From Pseudomonadota bacterium (GTDB lineage Bacteria; Pseudomonadota; Gammaproteobacteria; Burkholderiales; SG8-39): a stretch of DNA of 64,000 nt. The stretch is from NCBI GenBank assembly GCA_025352885.1, contig JANXRZ010000010.1, forward strand, positions 1-64,000, written 5' to 3'. The translations under genes were made by a program, and so were the position numbers. Shown here piece after piece: positions 1 to 7,205 of the stretch. The notes under the pieces were generated by a model. It was not told the origin of the DNA, did no database searches, and was given only the letters and a program-made list of their open reading frames with translations. Every line of letters begins with the position of its first letter. Within the stretch, counting starts at the first letter, position 1.

Positions 1-212
1 ACGGCGACATGGTCGAGATGGGCGTGATCGATCCGACCAAAGTTGCGCGCACCGCGCTGCAGAACGCGGCCTCCGTTGCAGGCCTGATGCTGACGACCGA
101 TGCGATGGTCGCCGAGCTTGTCGAAGACAAGAAAGGCGGCGGCGGCATGCCCGACATGGGTGGCATGGGTGGAATGGGCGGCATGGGTGGAATGGGCGGC
201 ATGGATATGTAA
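1..212 (+). CDS. groEL: GroEL chaperonin, C-terminal end (5' partial)
   Basis: This is the last 69 codons of the 60-kDa chaperonin, the cytosolic double-ring ATP-driven folding machine that works with GroES. The frame is open from the left edge, so the start lies outside the window. The visible part holds the equatorial-domain end, with the [14 protein letters not shown] and [21 protein letters not shown]-type segments that are nearly invariant in GroEL. It finishes in the disordered Gly-Met tail, here five GGM-type repeats before a final DM. A strong intrinsic terminator follows 55 bases downstream, so the groE transcript ends here. Identification is secure; only the length is unknown. Confidence 0.97.
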   Translation, partial: GDMVEMGVIDPTKVARTALQNAASVAGLMLTTDAMVAELVEDKKGGGGMPDMGGMGGMGGMGGMGGMDM

Positions 213-266
213 TGCCGACGATGTGGCTTCGCACGCGGATCGTCGCGAGCGAACGACATCGGGAAA

Positions 267-290
267 GGGGCGCTTCGGCGCCCCTTTTTT
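267..290 (+). terminator. Rho-independent terminator after groEL
   Basis: A perfect 7-bp stem, GGGGCGC, closes over a TTCG-type tetraloop with GCGCCCC and is followed by a run of six T. The stable UUCG-like loop, GC stem and T tract form a textbook intrinsic terminator. It lies 55 bases after the groEL stop codon. Confidence 0.92.
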
Positions 291-593
291 GTTTCTGCTT
301 TTCGCATAGCGAAATGTTCCCGCTGCACGGGCCTTTCGAGTCGATTCGATCACACGCGTCAGTCTTCTGAAAGACTCGCGTAAGCCCGCATTAAGGCGAG
401 AGGTCTACGCTTCTTCCTGACCGTCCGGCGCTGCAGGATCCTGTCTTGCAGCGTTGGTCGTGTCTCCCTCCTTGGACAGCAGCTTGTCCTTTAAGGCGCC
501 GACATTGGCGCCTTTTTCTTTTGTGGCTGGCGACTTTTCCTTTATATCCGCACCCTTGCGCAGCGCAGCGGCGTTCTCCGCCGCGTCCGTAAC
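291..593. other. Non-coding stretch between groEL terminator and tRNA-Phe
   Basis: About 300 bases hold no convincing protein gene. The only long minus-strand frame (405-599) would need a TTG start inside tRNA-Phe, so I do not call it. On the plus strand there are several short perfect stems: AGTCTT/AAGACT at 361-376, GCTGCA/TGCAGC at 430-452, GGACA/TGTCC at 474-489 and GCGGCG/CGCCGC at 568-584. A terminator-like hairpin sits at 493-520. A weak promoter-like pair, TTGTGG at 521-526 and TATATC at 543-548 with a 16-base spacer, could serve tRNA-Phe. A small RNA ending at the hairpin is possible but unproven. Confidence 0.5.
493..520 (+). terminator. Second, orphan intrinsic terminator-like hairpin
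   Basis: An 8-bp perfect stem, AAGGCGCC/GGCGCCTT, with a 6-base loop runs directly into a U-rich tail (TTTCTTTT), in the plus direction only. The minus-direction flank is not T-rich. No plus-strand protein gene lies between the groEL terminator and this hairpin. It therefore either backs up groEL termination or ends an unrecognised short transcript. Confidence 0.65.
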
Positions 594-669
594 GGCCAAG
601 TAGCTCAGTCGGTAGAGCAGCGGATTGAAAATCCGTGTGTCGGTGGTTCGATTCCGCCCTTGGCCACCA
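594..669 (+). tRNA. tRNA-Phe (GAA), CCA encoded
   Basis: A complete cloverleaf can be drawn. The acceptor stem GGCCAAG (594-600) pairs with CTTGGCC (659-665), followed by discriminator A and an encoded CCA (667-669). The D stem is GCTC/GAGC. The anticodon stem encloses the loop TTGAAAA, giving anticodon GAA. The T arm contains GGTTCGATTCC. The length of 76 bases is normal. The minus-strand methyltransferase frame runs into this gene and stops inside its D arm. Confidence 0.97.
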
Positions 670-1471
670 TTCCGCTCCCCCGACGCCTGCAGAACAGGAC
701 GGCGGTGGCCACTGCAAGCGTCGGATCGTCCTCGTCGAAATCCTCGCTGAGGTCTGGCCGGATGGCCTCGAACGCTGCCTTCAAAACGTCCTGCTCAAGC
801 ACGCGCGTTTCGAAGCCGAAATCTGAAAACGCCTTTAGATGCCCGCCCAGGCGCCATCGCGGAAGATCTCCCGGATCCAGCCAGCGCGCCCAGGTCCGAG
901 CCTTGAAGGTTAGGAAGTGGTACGGATACTTGAAGAAATGATCGCGATAGTCGACCGCGTGAATCATGCAGCTTGCGGGAGTGAGCACTCGTTCAAGGGT
1001 TCCGAGAACGCCATCCAAGTCAGCAACGTGCTCCAGCACTGAGTTTGACACCACCATGTCCACCGACTGACCCGGGAGGGCCGAAAGCGAAGCGATCCGC
1101 TCGACCCTTTCAATGCTCTCTTGCGCAAGGCCTTTTCGCATACCCGAATCAGATCCGCGGTCCAGCGCCACATGAGGGTCAAAAAGATAGATGCGCCCGG
1201 CGGTTCCCGCGAGCTTCCGGCGCATGAGTTCATAGCCCACCGAATTGGTCGCGCCCGAGCCGATCTCCAGGATGACCCGGTCGGCGACGGGAGGCAGGTC
1301 GCTGAGGACGATCGCTCTTTCGTAGCGGTCGGCGACCGACGTTGCGTCGGCTTGGTTGGCATTCTTCCGGTAATAGGGAACGAACTGCCCGAATCGGACG
1401 AGGAAAGCGTTGCTGAACAGGAAGCGGCGTGCCAGCCGCAGCATCACGTATTCGGCGGTCCCTTTGATCAC
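605..1471 (-). CDS. SAM-dependent methyltransferase, class I, 3' end antisense to tRNA-Phe
   Basis: A predicted class I methyltransferase of unknown substrate. Motif I (EIGSG, about residues 69-73) binds S-adenosylmethionine. An acidic motif II follows at LFDPH, and SNSVLEHV (142-149) is the post-motif-II signature of the Methyltransf_11 type. The likely GTG start at 1471 has a GAGG-like ribosome site; an ATG at 1444 is an alternative. No stop codon occurs before tRNA-Phe. The last 21 residues (from about residue 268) translate the antisense of the tRNA and end at a TGA in its D arm. This tail is probably not conserved. The gene stands alone, divergent from the kinase at 1766. The fold is certain, the function is not. 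Confidence 0.8.
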   Translation of the reverse strand: MIKGTAEYVMLRLARRFLFSNAFLVRFGQFVPYYRKNANQADATSVADRYERAIVLSDLPPVADRVILEIGSGATNSVGYELMRRKLAGTAGRIYLFDPHVALDRGSDSGMRKGLAQESIERVERIASLSALPGQSVDMVVSNSVLEHVADLDGVLGTLERVLTPASCMIHAVDYRDHFFKYPYHFLTFKARTWARWLDPGDLPRWRLGGHLKAFSDFGFETRVLEQDVLKAAFEAIRPDLSEDFDEDDPTLAVATAVLFCRRRGSGMVAKGGIEPPTHGFSIRCSTD

Positions 1472-1765
1472 TTCACCGCGCCTCGCAAAAGCCGGTGCGC
1501 ACTTCTAGCTGCAAGAAGGTACGGAGACGAGGTCGGCCGTTCCCCGGGGACTGTTACCATGGCGAGGATTTTTCACCGTTGTTCTTCCGGGATTCGGGCC
1601 GCTTGCGCCACTGACGTTTTCGGTTTTCATGAAGCGCCGATCAAGCATAGCACCGGGTAAATAAGGCAAACACCCGAAAACCGAGTCGGGACTTCGATTC
1701 CGCGCTTGGCCGGCAGTTCCAACTTGTAGTATCAGTAAGCAGGCGTTTCACGGACCATTTAAAGC
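1472..1765. other. Divergent intergenic region, methyltransferase/kinase
   Basis: This 294-base region separates two divergent genes and should hold both promoters. On the minus strand an extended -10 motif (TGC-TATGCT, hexamer at 1644-1649) is the best candidate for the methyltransferase. It lies inside the loop of a 9-bp inverted repeat at 1620-1684. I see no credible sigma70 pair for the kinase and no protein gene. Confidence 0.4.
1620..1684. repeat. 9-bp inverted repeat, TCGGTTTTC ... GAAAACCGA
   Basis: The perfect arms TCGGTTTTC (1620-1628) and GAAAACCGA (1676-1684) are 47 bases apart in the divergent intergenic region. They flank a candidate extended -10 element. They could be paired operator half-sites or a long-range stem; no T tract marks a terminator. 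Confidence 0.4.
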
Positions 1766-2824
1766 ATGGAAGAACTCAAGTCGCTCGGCCGGTACCAGAT
1801 CAAAGGCGTCCTCGGGAAAGGGGCCATGGGGCTGGTCTACGACGGCCTCGATCCCGGGTTGAATCGACGGGTCGCGATCAAGACCATCCTCGTCAAGCAA
1901 CTCGACGCCGAGATGGCCCAGATGTATTCCAAGCGCTTCGAGCGGGAAGTGCGCGCCGTTGCAAGGCTGAACCACCGCAACATCGTGCAGGTGTACGACT
2001 TCGGCTCTGAGGGCGACGTTGCCTACATCGTCATGGAGTACATCCAGGGCAAGGAACTGAAGGACTATTTCGATGCGAACCAGCGATTCGACCTCAAGAC
2101 CGCCTTCCGGCTGATGACCGAACTGCTGGATGCGCTCGAGTTCGCGCACGATGCGGGCATCATCCACCGCGATATCAAGCCGGCCAACGTCATGGTGGAT
2201 TCCGAAGGGCACGCAAAGCTCACCGATTTTGGCGTGGCCCGTGTCGTGGATCCGGACGCGCCGGCGTCGGAAGCCACGATGACCGGTGCCGTTGTCGGAA
2301 CGCCCGCGTACATGTCGCCCGAGCAGATCCAGGGGGAGCCGATCGACCGCCGGACGGACATCTTCTCGGCCGGAATTATTTTTTACCAGTTCCTCACGGG
2401 GCAAAAACCCTTTGAGGGAACCCAGTGGGCGCTCGCCAAGAAAATCATCCAGGACGATCCGATCAGGCCCTCGAAGCTCGTGCAGGTACCACCGGAGATC
2501 GACCGCATAATTGCCCGGGCACTCGCCAAGAGACCGGAAGCGCGCTACCAGAGCGCGCGCAGCTTCGCCGAGTCGCTGAAGCGCGTTCTCGAAGGCAAGC
2601 CGCCCGAAGACCCGAACGAGGTCCTCGCGCAGCCGCTGCCCGTGACGCCGCCGCCTGCGCCCGCGCCGCGCGCGCAGCAGCAAGGTACGGAGGCCGAGAT
2701 GGAATTCTGGCGGGAAGTCAAAGACAGCGACGATCCCGAGGAAATCGAGTTGTACATCGAGCAATTCCCGAAAGGCGTGTACGTAGAGCTGGCACGCAAG
2801 AAGATCGCCGACCTCGGAGGCTAG
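1766..2824 (+). CDS. Hanks-type Ser/Thr protein kinase, soluble, with C-terminal FWxxVK-type module
   Basis: A eukaryotic-like protein kinase expected to phosphorylate Ser/Thr on unknown proteins. All key elements are present: glycine loop GKGAMG (17-22), catalytic Lys39 in [12 protein letters not shown] with HRD at 134-136, DFG at 154-156 and a YMSPEQ form of the APE motif. The catalytic domain ends near residue 275. A Pro/Ala-rich linker follows (about 285-310). The end is a roughly 40-residue module (FWREVKDSDDPEEIE...FP.G.Y...AR) resembling a short helical repeat seen in other bacterial signalling and caspase-like proteins. No transmembrane segment or PASTA repeat is visible, so it is probably cytosolic. 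A CoA-transferase gene follows after 21 bases and may be cotranscribed. Confidence 0.93.
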   Translation: MEELKSLGRYQIKGVLGKGAMGLVYDGLDPGLNRRVAIKTILVKQLDAEMAQMYSKRFEREVRAVARLNHRNIVQVYDFGSEGDVAYIVMEYIQGKELKDYFDANQRFDLKTAFRLMTELLDALEFAHDAGIIHRDIKPANVMVDSEGHAKLTDFGVARVVDPDAPASEATMTGAVVGTPAYMSPEQIQGEPIDRRTDIFSAGIIFYQFLTGQKPFEGTQWALAKKIIQDDPIRPSKLVQVPPEIDRIIARALAKRPEARYQSARSFAESLKRVLEGKPPEDPNEVLAQPLPVTPPPAPAPRAQQQGTEAEMEFWREVKDSDDPEEIELYIEQFPKGVYVELARKKIADLGG

Positions 2825-2845
2825 GCGCGTCGCGCCTCTTCGCAG

Positions 2846-4030
2846 ATGACCGCGCTGCTCCAGGGAATCCGCGTACTCGACTTCGGGCGCTACATTGCGG
2901 GTCCATACTGCGCCGCGCTGCTGGCGGAATACGGCGCCGAAGTCATTCGCATCGAAAAGCGGGAAGGCAGCGAGGACCGTTTCGTGGCCCCCATAGGCGC
3001 GAATGGCGAAGGAAGCCTCTTCCTGCAGATGAACCGCAATAAATTGTCGCTCACGGTCGATCCGATGACCGCAGAAGGCCGCGAGGTGGTGCGTCGGCTG
3101 GTGAAAACCGCAGACGTTGTCGTCGCCAACCTGCCGGCCGCAAGCCTAGCTGCGATGGGACTGGACTACGAATCGTTGCGATCGGTAAAACCCGACATCA
3201 TCCTGACCACCGCGTCCGCATTCGGAGCCACGGGACCAATGGCGCGCAACGTTGGGTTCGACGGCGTGGGCCAGGCTATGTCGGGTGCCGTGTTCATGAC
3301 CGGCGAAACCGATCAGCCGTACCGGGCGCAGGTGAACTGGGTCGATTTCGGTACGGCGTTGCATTGTGCTTTCGGCACCATGGCTGCGCTCATGGAGCGC
3401 GCAAGAAGCGGCAGCGGCCAGCAGGTCAGCGGCTCACTCCTTGGCACGGCGCTGGCATTCACCAATTCGCTCCTCATAGAACAGGCCGTCATCAGCAAGA
3501 ACCGCGTGCCGACCGGCAACTGCGGACAGGCGGCGGCGCCAGTGAACATTTACCGGACAGCCGATGGCTGGGTGCTTTGCCAGGTCGTGGGGCAGCCGTT
3601 GTACGAGCGGTGGGCGAAGCTCATGGGAGAGCCGCATTGGCTGACCGATCCGCTCTTCTCCAACGACCTGTCGCGCGGAGAGAACGCCAAAGCCATTGAT
3701 GAGCGCATGGGCTCATGGTGCGCGAGCCGCACCACGAACGAAGCAGTGGAAATCCTGGGCAGCGCGAAGATCCCGTGCGGTCCGGTGCTGAACGCGCAGG
3801 CGGCGCTCAATCATCCGCAGGTCAAGGCGATGAATCTGCTGGAGCCCGTGGACTATCCGGGCCTACCGCGGGCCGCGCCGCTGGCACGTGTCCCGTTGTC
3901 GATGTCCCGGACCGAAGGCGGCATCCGGCATCGCCCACCACTCCTCGGGGAGCACACGGACCGGATTCTTGGGGAAATCGGTTATAGCCCCGAGGCGATT
4001 GCGGGCCTGCATGCAAGCGGGGTCGTGTAA
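2846..4030 (+). CDS. Family III CoA-transferase (CaiB/BaiF type)
   Basis: A predicted acyl-CoA:carboxylate CoA-transferase of 394 residues, a normal length for the family. The N-terminus (LQGIRVLDFGRYIAGPYCA) and the following YGAEVIRIEKREGSEDR are hallmark family III segments. The expected aspartate nucleophile is Asp167 in NWVDFGTALHCAFG. An ARSGSGQQV stretch after it matches the family's R.G.GQ.V signature. Substrates cannot be read from sequence; relatives act on carnitine, formyl/oxalyl, succinyl and aromatic acids. It lies 21 bases after the kinase and converges on gshA, ending 9 bases from it. No acyl-CoA dehydrogenase or hydratase is adjacent to suggest a pathway. Confidence 0.93.
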   Translation: MTALLQGIRVLDFGRYIAGPYCAALLAEYGAEVIRIEKREGSEDRFVAPIGANGEGSLFLQMNRNKLSLTVDPMTAEGREVVRRLVKTADVVVANLPAASLAAMGLDYESLRSVKPDIILTTASAFGATGPMARNVGFDGVGQAMSGAVFMTGETDQPYRAQVNWVDFGTALHCAFGTMAALMERARSGSGQQVSGSLLGTALAFTNSLLIEQAVISKNRVPTGNCGQAAAPVNIYRTADGWVLCQVVGQPLYERWAKLMGEPHWLTDPLFSNDLSRGENAKAIDERMGSWCASRTTNEAVEILGSAKIPCGPVLNAQAALNHPQVKAMNLLEPVDYPGLPRAAPLARVPLSMSRTEGGIRHRPPLLGEHTDRILGEIGYSPEAIAGLHASGVV

Positions 4031-4039
4031 CCCGCGCCG

Positions 4040-5578
4040 TTAAAGTCCGAGCCGCTCCGGAGAGAGATAGCGCTGGCGGAAGATCTCGAACGGCAGGCTG
4101 TCGGACGCTTCGATCTGCCGCTGTTCAACGATTGAGTCTTCGGCGAGGCGTGCAAAGTGCACCTCGTCTTCGCCCGGCAGCGGCATCTTCCGGATTGCCG
4201 CGAGGTGCTGACCCGATTGGCCCAGCACAAAGCGCACGTACGAGTTGTCATGCTGGTCGGCCATGGCCTTTAGCACTCGCGCCGAAGGCAGGCCTTCCGG
4301 TTTCTCGAGCGAAGAGCGCGCGCCCCAGAGTGCGTCTCGATAAGTCGCGCCCCCGTGGACTGCGTCCAGTGCGTCGGCAATCAGCTCGCAGCCTGCAAGG
4401 ATTGCCTTTCCCCAGTCGCGCAAGACAACTTCCTTGCCGCCGGACTCAAGACGCAGGCCAGGTTCCCGGCCGCGCGCCGCGACGCGGTGCTGGTTACGCG
4501 CATTCGCTGCAATTTCGGCAGGCGTATCCGAAGGGCTGTCGCTCAGCAGGCAATGCAGGAGGAAGAGGTCGAGCAGGCGCAGGGTGGTTGCGCTTATTCC
4601 AACAGGCTCGAACGGGTCGAGATCCATGAGGCGCACCTCGACATACTCGACGCCGCGTTCGCGCAGCGCATGCAGGGGCCGCTCACCCTGTCGGATTACG
4701 CGCTTGGGGCGGATCGTTCCATAGAACTCGTTTTCGATTTGCAGCAGCGTCGTCGCGAGCTGGCGATAACTGTCCACGTCATCGCCCGCGACCCCCGGTT
4801 CGCGGATGCCGATCGCCTCGTAAGGGGGATAGGGGCGGGTCAACGCGTCCTGGAGCGATGCGCCGTAGCTGTCCAGGCAGTTGTAGCTCACGGCGAGCGA
4901 CGCCTGCGCGTCGCTCTGGTAGCCAAGAGGGCCCATGCGAAGGGACGTTGCATGCGGCCTGTACATCGTTCCCTTCGTAAGTTCCGTGAGTTCATGCTTG
5001 CGGCCTTCCACGAAACTCGCACACGCCGCGGGGGAGGCGCCAAACAAATAAAGCAGCAGCCACGAATGGCGCCGGAAGTTGCGGATCAGCGAGAAGTAGC
5101 TCTCGTTCGGCTCACCGAGCGGCAACGAGAAGTTGTAATGAATGCCGGAGATCGTCTGCATGCGGCGACCGTAGCGGTGGGACAAACCCATGCGGTACAC
5201 CGTCTTGGCGCGACCCACGTTGGAGCTGCCATATCGGCCGATGGGGATGGCATCGTCCGCGGGCAGGCCGCACGGCATGCTGGCGCACCACATCATCTGG
5301 TCCCCGATATGGCGGTACACCACCTGGTGAATTCGGGTGAGCTCGGCAATGCATGCGTCGATCCCGGTGTGCACGCCCGTGATCAGCTCGAGCTGCGACT
5401 CGCTGAAATCGGTGGTGATATGCGGATGGCTCAATGCGGAGCCAAGCCCCGAAGGGTGTGGGTCGGACGCAAGCGCGCCATCGGGCCGGACCCGCAGGCT
5501 CTCTTTTTCGATCCCGCGCCGGATAGTGCGCAAAGCGTCGGTGCCTAGCGCGCGCAGGCGGTCCTGGAGAGTGGTCAT
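4040..5578 (-). CDS. gshA: Glutamate-cysteine ligase
   Basis: Catalyses the ATP-dependent joining of glutamate and cysteine, the first and rate-limiting step of glutathione synthesis in the cytosol. The 512 residues match the E. coli-type (type 1) enzyme of about 518. The N-terminal RRGIEKESLRV, GSALSHPHITTDFSESQLELIT, MWCASMPC, YGSSNVGRAKTVYR and MQTISGIHYNFS segments are all diagnostic for that group. Glutathione made by this pathway would serve GloA and GrxD, both encoded in this window. gshB is not nearby. The ATG at 5578 is the only good start. It converges with the CoA-transferase. Confidence 0.96.
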   Translation of the reverse strand: MTTLQDRLRALGTDALRTIRRGIEKESLRVRPDGALASDPHPSGLGSALSHPHITTDFSESQLELITGVHTGIDACIAELTRIHQVVYRHIGDQMMWCASMPCGLPADDAIPIGRYGSSNVGRAKTVYRMGLSHRYGRRMQTISGIHYNFSLPLGEPNESYFSLIRNFRRHSWLLLYLFGASPAACASFVEGRKHELTELTKGTMYRPHATSLRMGPLGYQSDAQASLAVSYNCLDSYGASLQDALTRPYPPYEAIGIREPGVAGDDVDSYRQLATTLLQIENEFYGTIRPKRVIRQGERPLHALRERGVEYVEVRLMDLDPFEPVGISATTLRLLDLFLLHCLLSDSPSDTPAEIAANARNQHRVAARGREPGLRLESGGKEVVLRDWGKAILAGCELIADALDAVHGGATYRDALWGARSSLEKPEGLPSARVLKAMADQHDNSYVRFVLGQSGQHLAAIRKMPLPGEDEVHFARLAEDSIVEQRQIEASDSLPFEIFRQRYLSPERLGL

Positions 5579-5638
5579 TGGCGGTAGGGGGACTGAAAAG
5601 AGGCGCTAAGGTACCAGAACCCGGCCGGAGGGCCGCTT

Positions 5639-5875
5639 TCAGCCCGGCATGACGATCTGGATATGGTCGCGGCTCACATCTATGAAGGGCGCTGCAAGCA
5701 CTTGCCGGCCGCCCAGGTGGAGTTCCCACACCTCGGCCTCGGTGACTGCGACGAAGCTTTTGGCCTCGACGATGAAGTCGGTCAATCGCGAGCCGGGCAG
5801 CAGATCGATGTAGCCCTTGATCCGATAGGCGCTCGTGAGGATGGTGACCTTGGTCCGGGTTTCTTCATTGGCCAT
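5639..5875 (-). CDS. Small conserved protein, 78 aa, DUF6812-like
   Basis: A small, apparently soluble protein rich in beta-type hydrophobic alternation (KVTILTSAYRIKGYIDLLPGSRLTDFI). I recognise the pattern as a conserved bacterial hypothetical family resembling DUF6812; no function is known. The frame could extend nine codons further upstream. However, a perfect AAGGAGG site seven bases before the ATG at 5875 fixes the start at MANEETRTK. The gene lies upstream of gshA on the same strand with a 60-base gap and is divergent from the MFS transporter. Confidence 0.75.
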   Translation of the reverse strand: MANEETRTKVTILTSAYRIKGYIDLLPGSRLTDFIVEAKSFVAVTEAEVWELHLGGRQVLAAPFIDVSRDHIQIVMPG

Positions 5876-5960
5876 GCGAGTGCCTCCTTTCGAAAGGCGC
5901 ATCTGGCAGCGAACCTGTCGCCGCTGCGCGGGGCGCCTGCGCTATCCTGCCATTATTCCC

Positions 5961-7205
5961 ATGAAAATATTCTACGGATGGCGCATGGTCGCCTCGGGCG
6001 GCGGCATCCAGTTCCTGCAGGCGGGGCTGCTGCACCAGGCATTCGGCGCATATTTCGCGGTGCTCACCGAAGAGTTCGGGTGGAGCAAGACGTCCCTCTC
6101 AGGCGCAGCTGCCCTGCAGCCGATGGAAGCGGCCGTGCTTGGGCCGGCATTGGGCTGGATCATCGACCGGTTCGGCCCGCAAGGCATGATCCGCATCGGC
6201 ATCGTGGCCTTCGGCATCGGATTCATGCTCCTGAGCCAGGTCGAGTCGCTGCCCGGCTTCTACGGCGCCTTCCTCGTGATTGCGCTCGGCGCGAGCCTCT
6301 GCGGCTTCTTCCCGATCAATGTGGCGATCATTCACTGGTTCGAGAGATACCGGGCGAGGGCGCTTTCGGCGCTGTCGCTGGGCCTGGCACTGGGGGGCGT
6401 CTTCGTGCCGGTCGTGGCCTGGGCCATGCAGACATGGGGATGGCGCCCGACGGCGTTCGGCTCCGGTGTCGTTGCAATTCTCGTGGGCTGGCCGCTCGCG
6501 CGCGTCTTCAGGCGCCGGCCGGAAGACGTTGGAGAGACCATAGACGGGCTGCCGGTCGCGGCTTCGAGGGACAGTCGAACGCAGGAGACCGAGGCGCGCG
6601 AATTTACCGCCCGCCAGGCCGTGCGCACCAGCGCGTTCTGGCTGCTGTCGCTCGGCCATGGGTTCGCATTGCTCGTGGTCTATGCGGTGAGCGTTCACGC
6701 GATCACCCACATGAAGGAAGGTCTCGGCTATTCGCTTGCGCAAGCGTCGCTTGTGATCACGTTGATGACGGCCGCCCAGGTCGGCGGCGTGCTGGTCGGG
6801 TGGGCAATCGGCGACCGGTTCGAGAAACGCTTAGTTGCCGCAGTCTGCATGGTCATGCACTCCGTCGGGTTGCTGATGCTCACCTACGCGAGCGGCGTCG
6901 CGATGCTGGTTGCGTTCGCGGTCCTGCACGGGGGCGCCTGGGGGCTGCGCGGGCCTTTCATGCAGGCGCTGAGAGCCGACTACTTCGGGCGGCGCTCGAT
7001 CGGCATGATCCTCGGGCTGTCGGCCATGATCATCGTCATCGGCCAGATCGGTGGTCCGCTCATCGCCGGCATCTTTGCCGACCTGACCGGGAACTACAAA
7101 GCGGGCTTCACCGCGCTTGCGCTGCTTGCGGGCATCGGCTCGCTGTTCTTCGTGCTGGCGAGGCGCCCTGTCCTCGCCGTCTCGCCGGCTAGCGCGGCAG
7201 GTTGA
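5961..7205 (+). CDS. MFS transporter, oxalate/formate antiporter-like
   Basis: An inner-membrane secondary transporter of 414 residues with about 12 predicted membrane helices. The opening MKIFYGWRMVASGGGIQFLQ and the GWIIDRFG motif-A-like loop after helix 2 fit the oxalate:formate antiporter/monocarboxylate branch of the major facilitator superfamily. The frame is open further upstream, but the start at 5961 gives the characteristic FYGW N-terminus, and upstream codons are not membrane-like. The last 17 bases overlap the convergent cyclodeaminase homologue. The substrate is probably an organic anion related to the neighbouring enzymes; this is inference from context. Confidence 0.88.
   Translation: MKIFYGWRMVASGGGIQFLQAGLLHQAFGAYFAVLTEEFGWSKTSLSGAAALQPMEAAVLGPALGWIIDRFGPQGMIRIGIVAFGIGFMLLSQVESLPGFYGAFLVIALGASLCGFFPINVAIIHWFERYRARALSALSLGLALGGVFVPVVAWAMQTWGWRPTAFGSGVVAILVGWPLARVFRRRPEDVGETIDGLPVAASRDSRTQETEAREFTARQAVRTSAFWLLSLGHGFALLVVYAVSVHAITHMKEGLGYSLAQASLVITLMTAAQVGGVLVGWAIGDRFEKRLVAAVCMVMHSVGLLMLTYASGVAMLVAFAVLHGGAWGLRGPFMQALRADYFGRRSIGMILGLSAMIIVIGQIGGPLIAGIFADLTGNYKAGFTALALLAGIGSLFFVLARRPVLAVSPASAAG

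Noticed and set aside
150-208. GGM-type tandem repeat as a microsatellite
   Set aside because: It is the coding sequence of the normal Gly-Met tail of GroEL.
405-599. Minus-strand frame for a 64-residue Lys/Glu/Ala-rich peptide
   Set aside because: The only start is a TTG inside tRNA-Phe, no ribosome site is seen, the peptide is low in complexity, and the frame runs through a plus-strand terminator hairpin.
4355-5548. Plus-strand open frame of about 400 codons opposite gshA
   Set aside because: It is the antisense of a complete, conserved glutamate-cysteine ligase.
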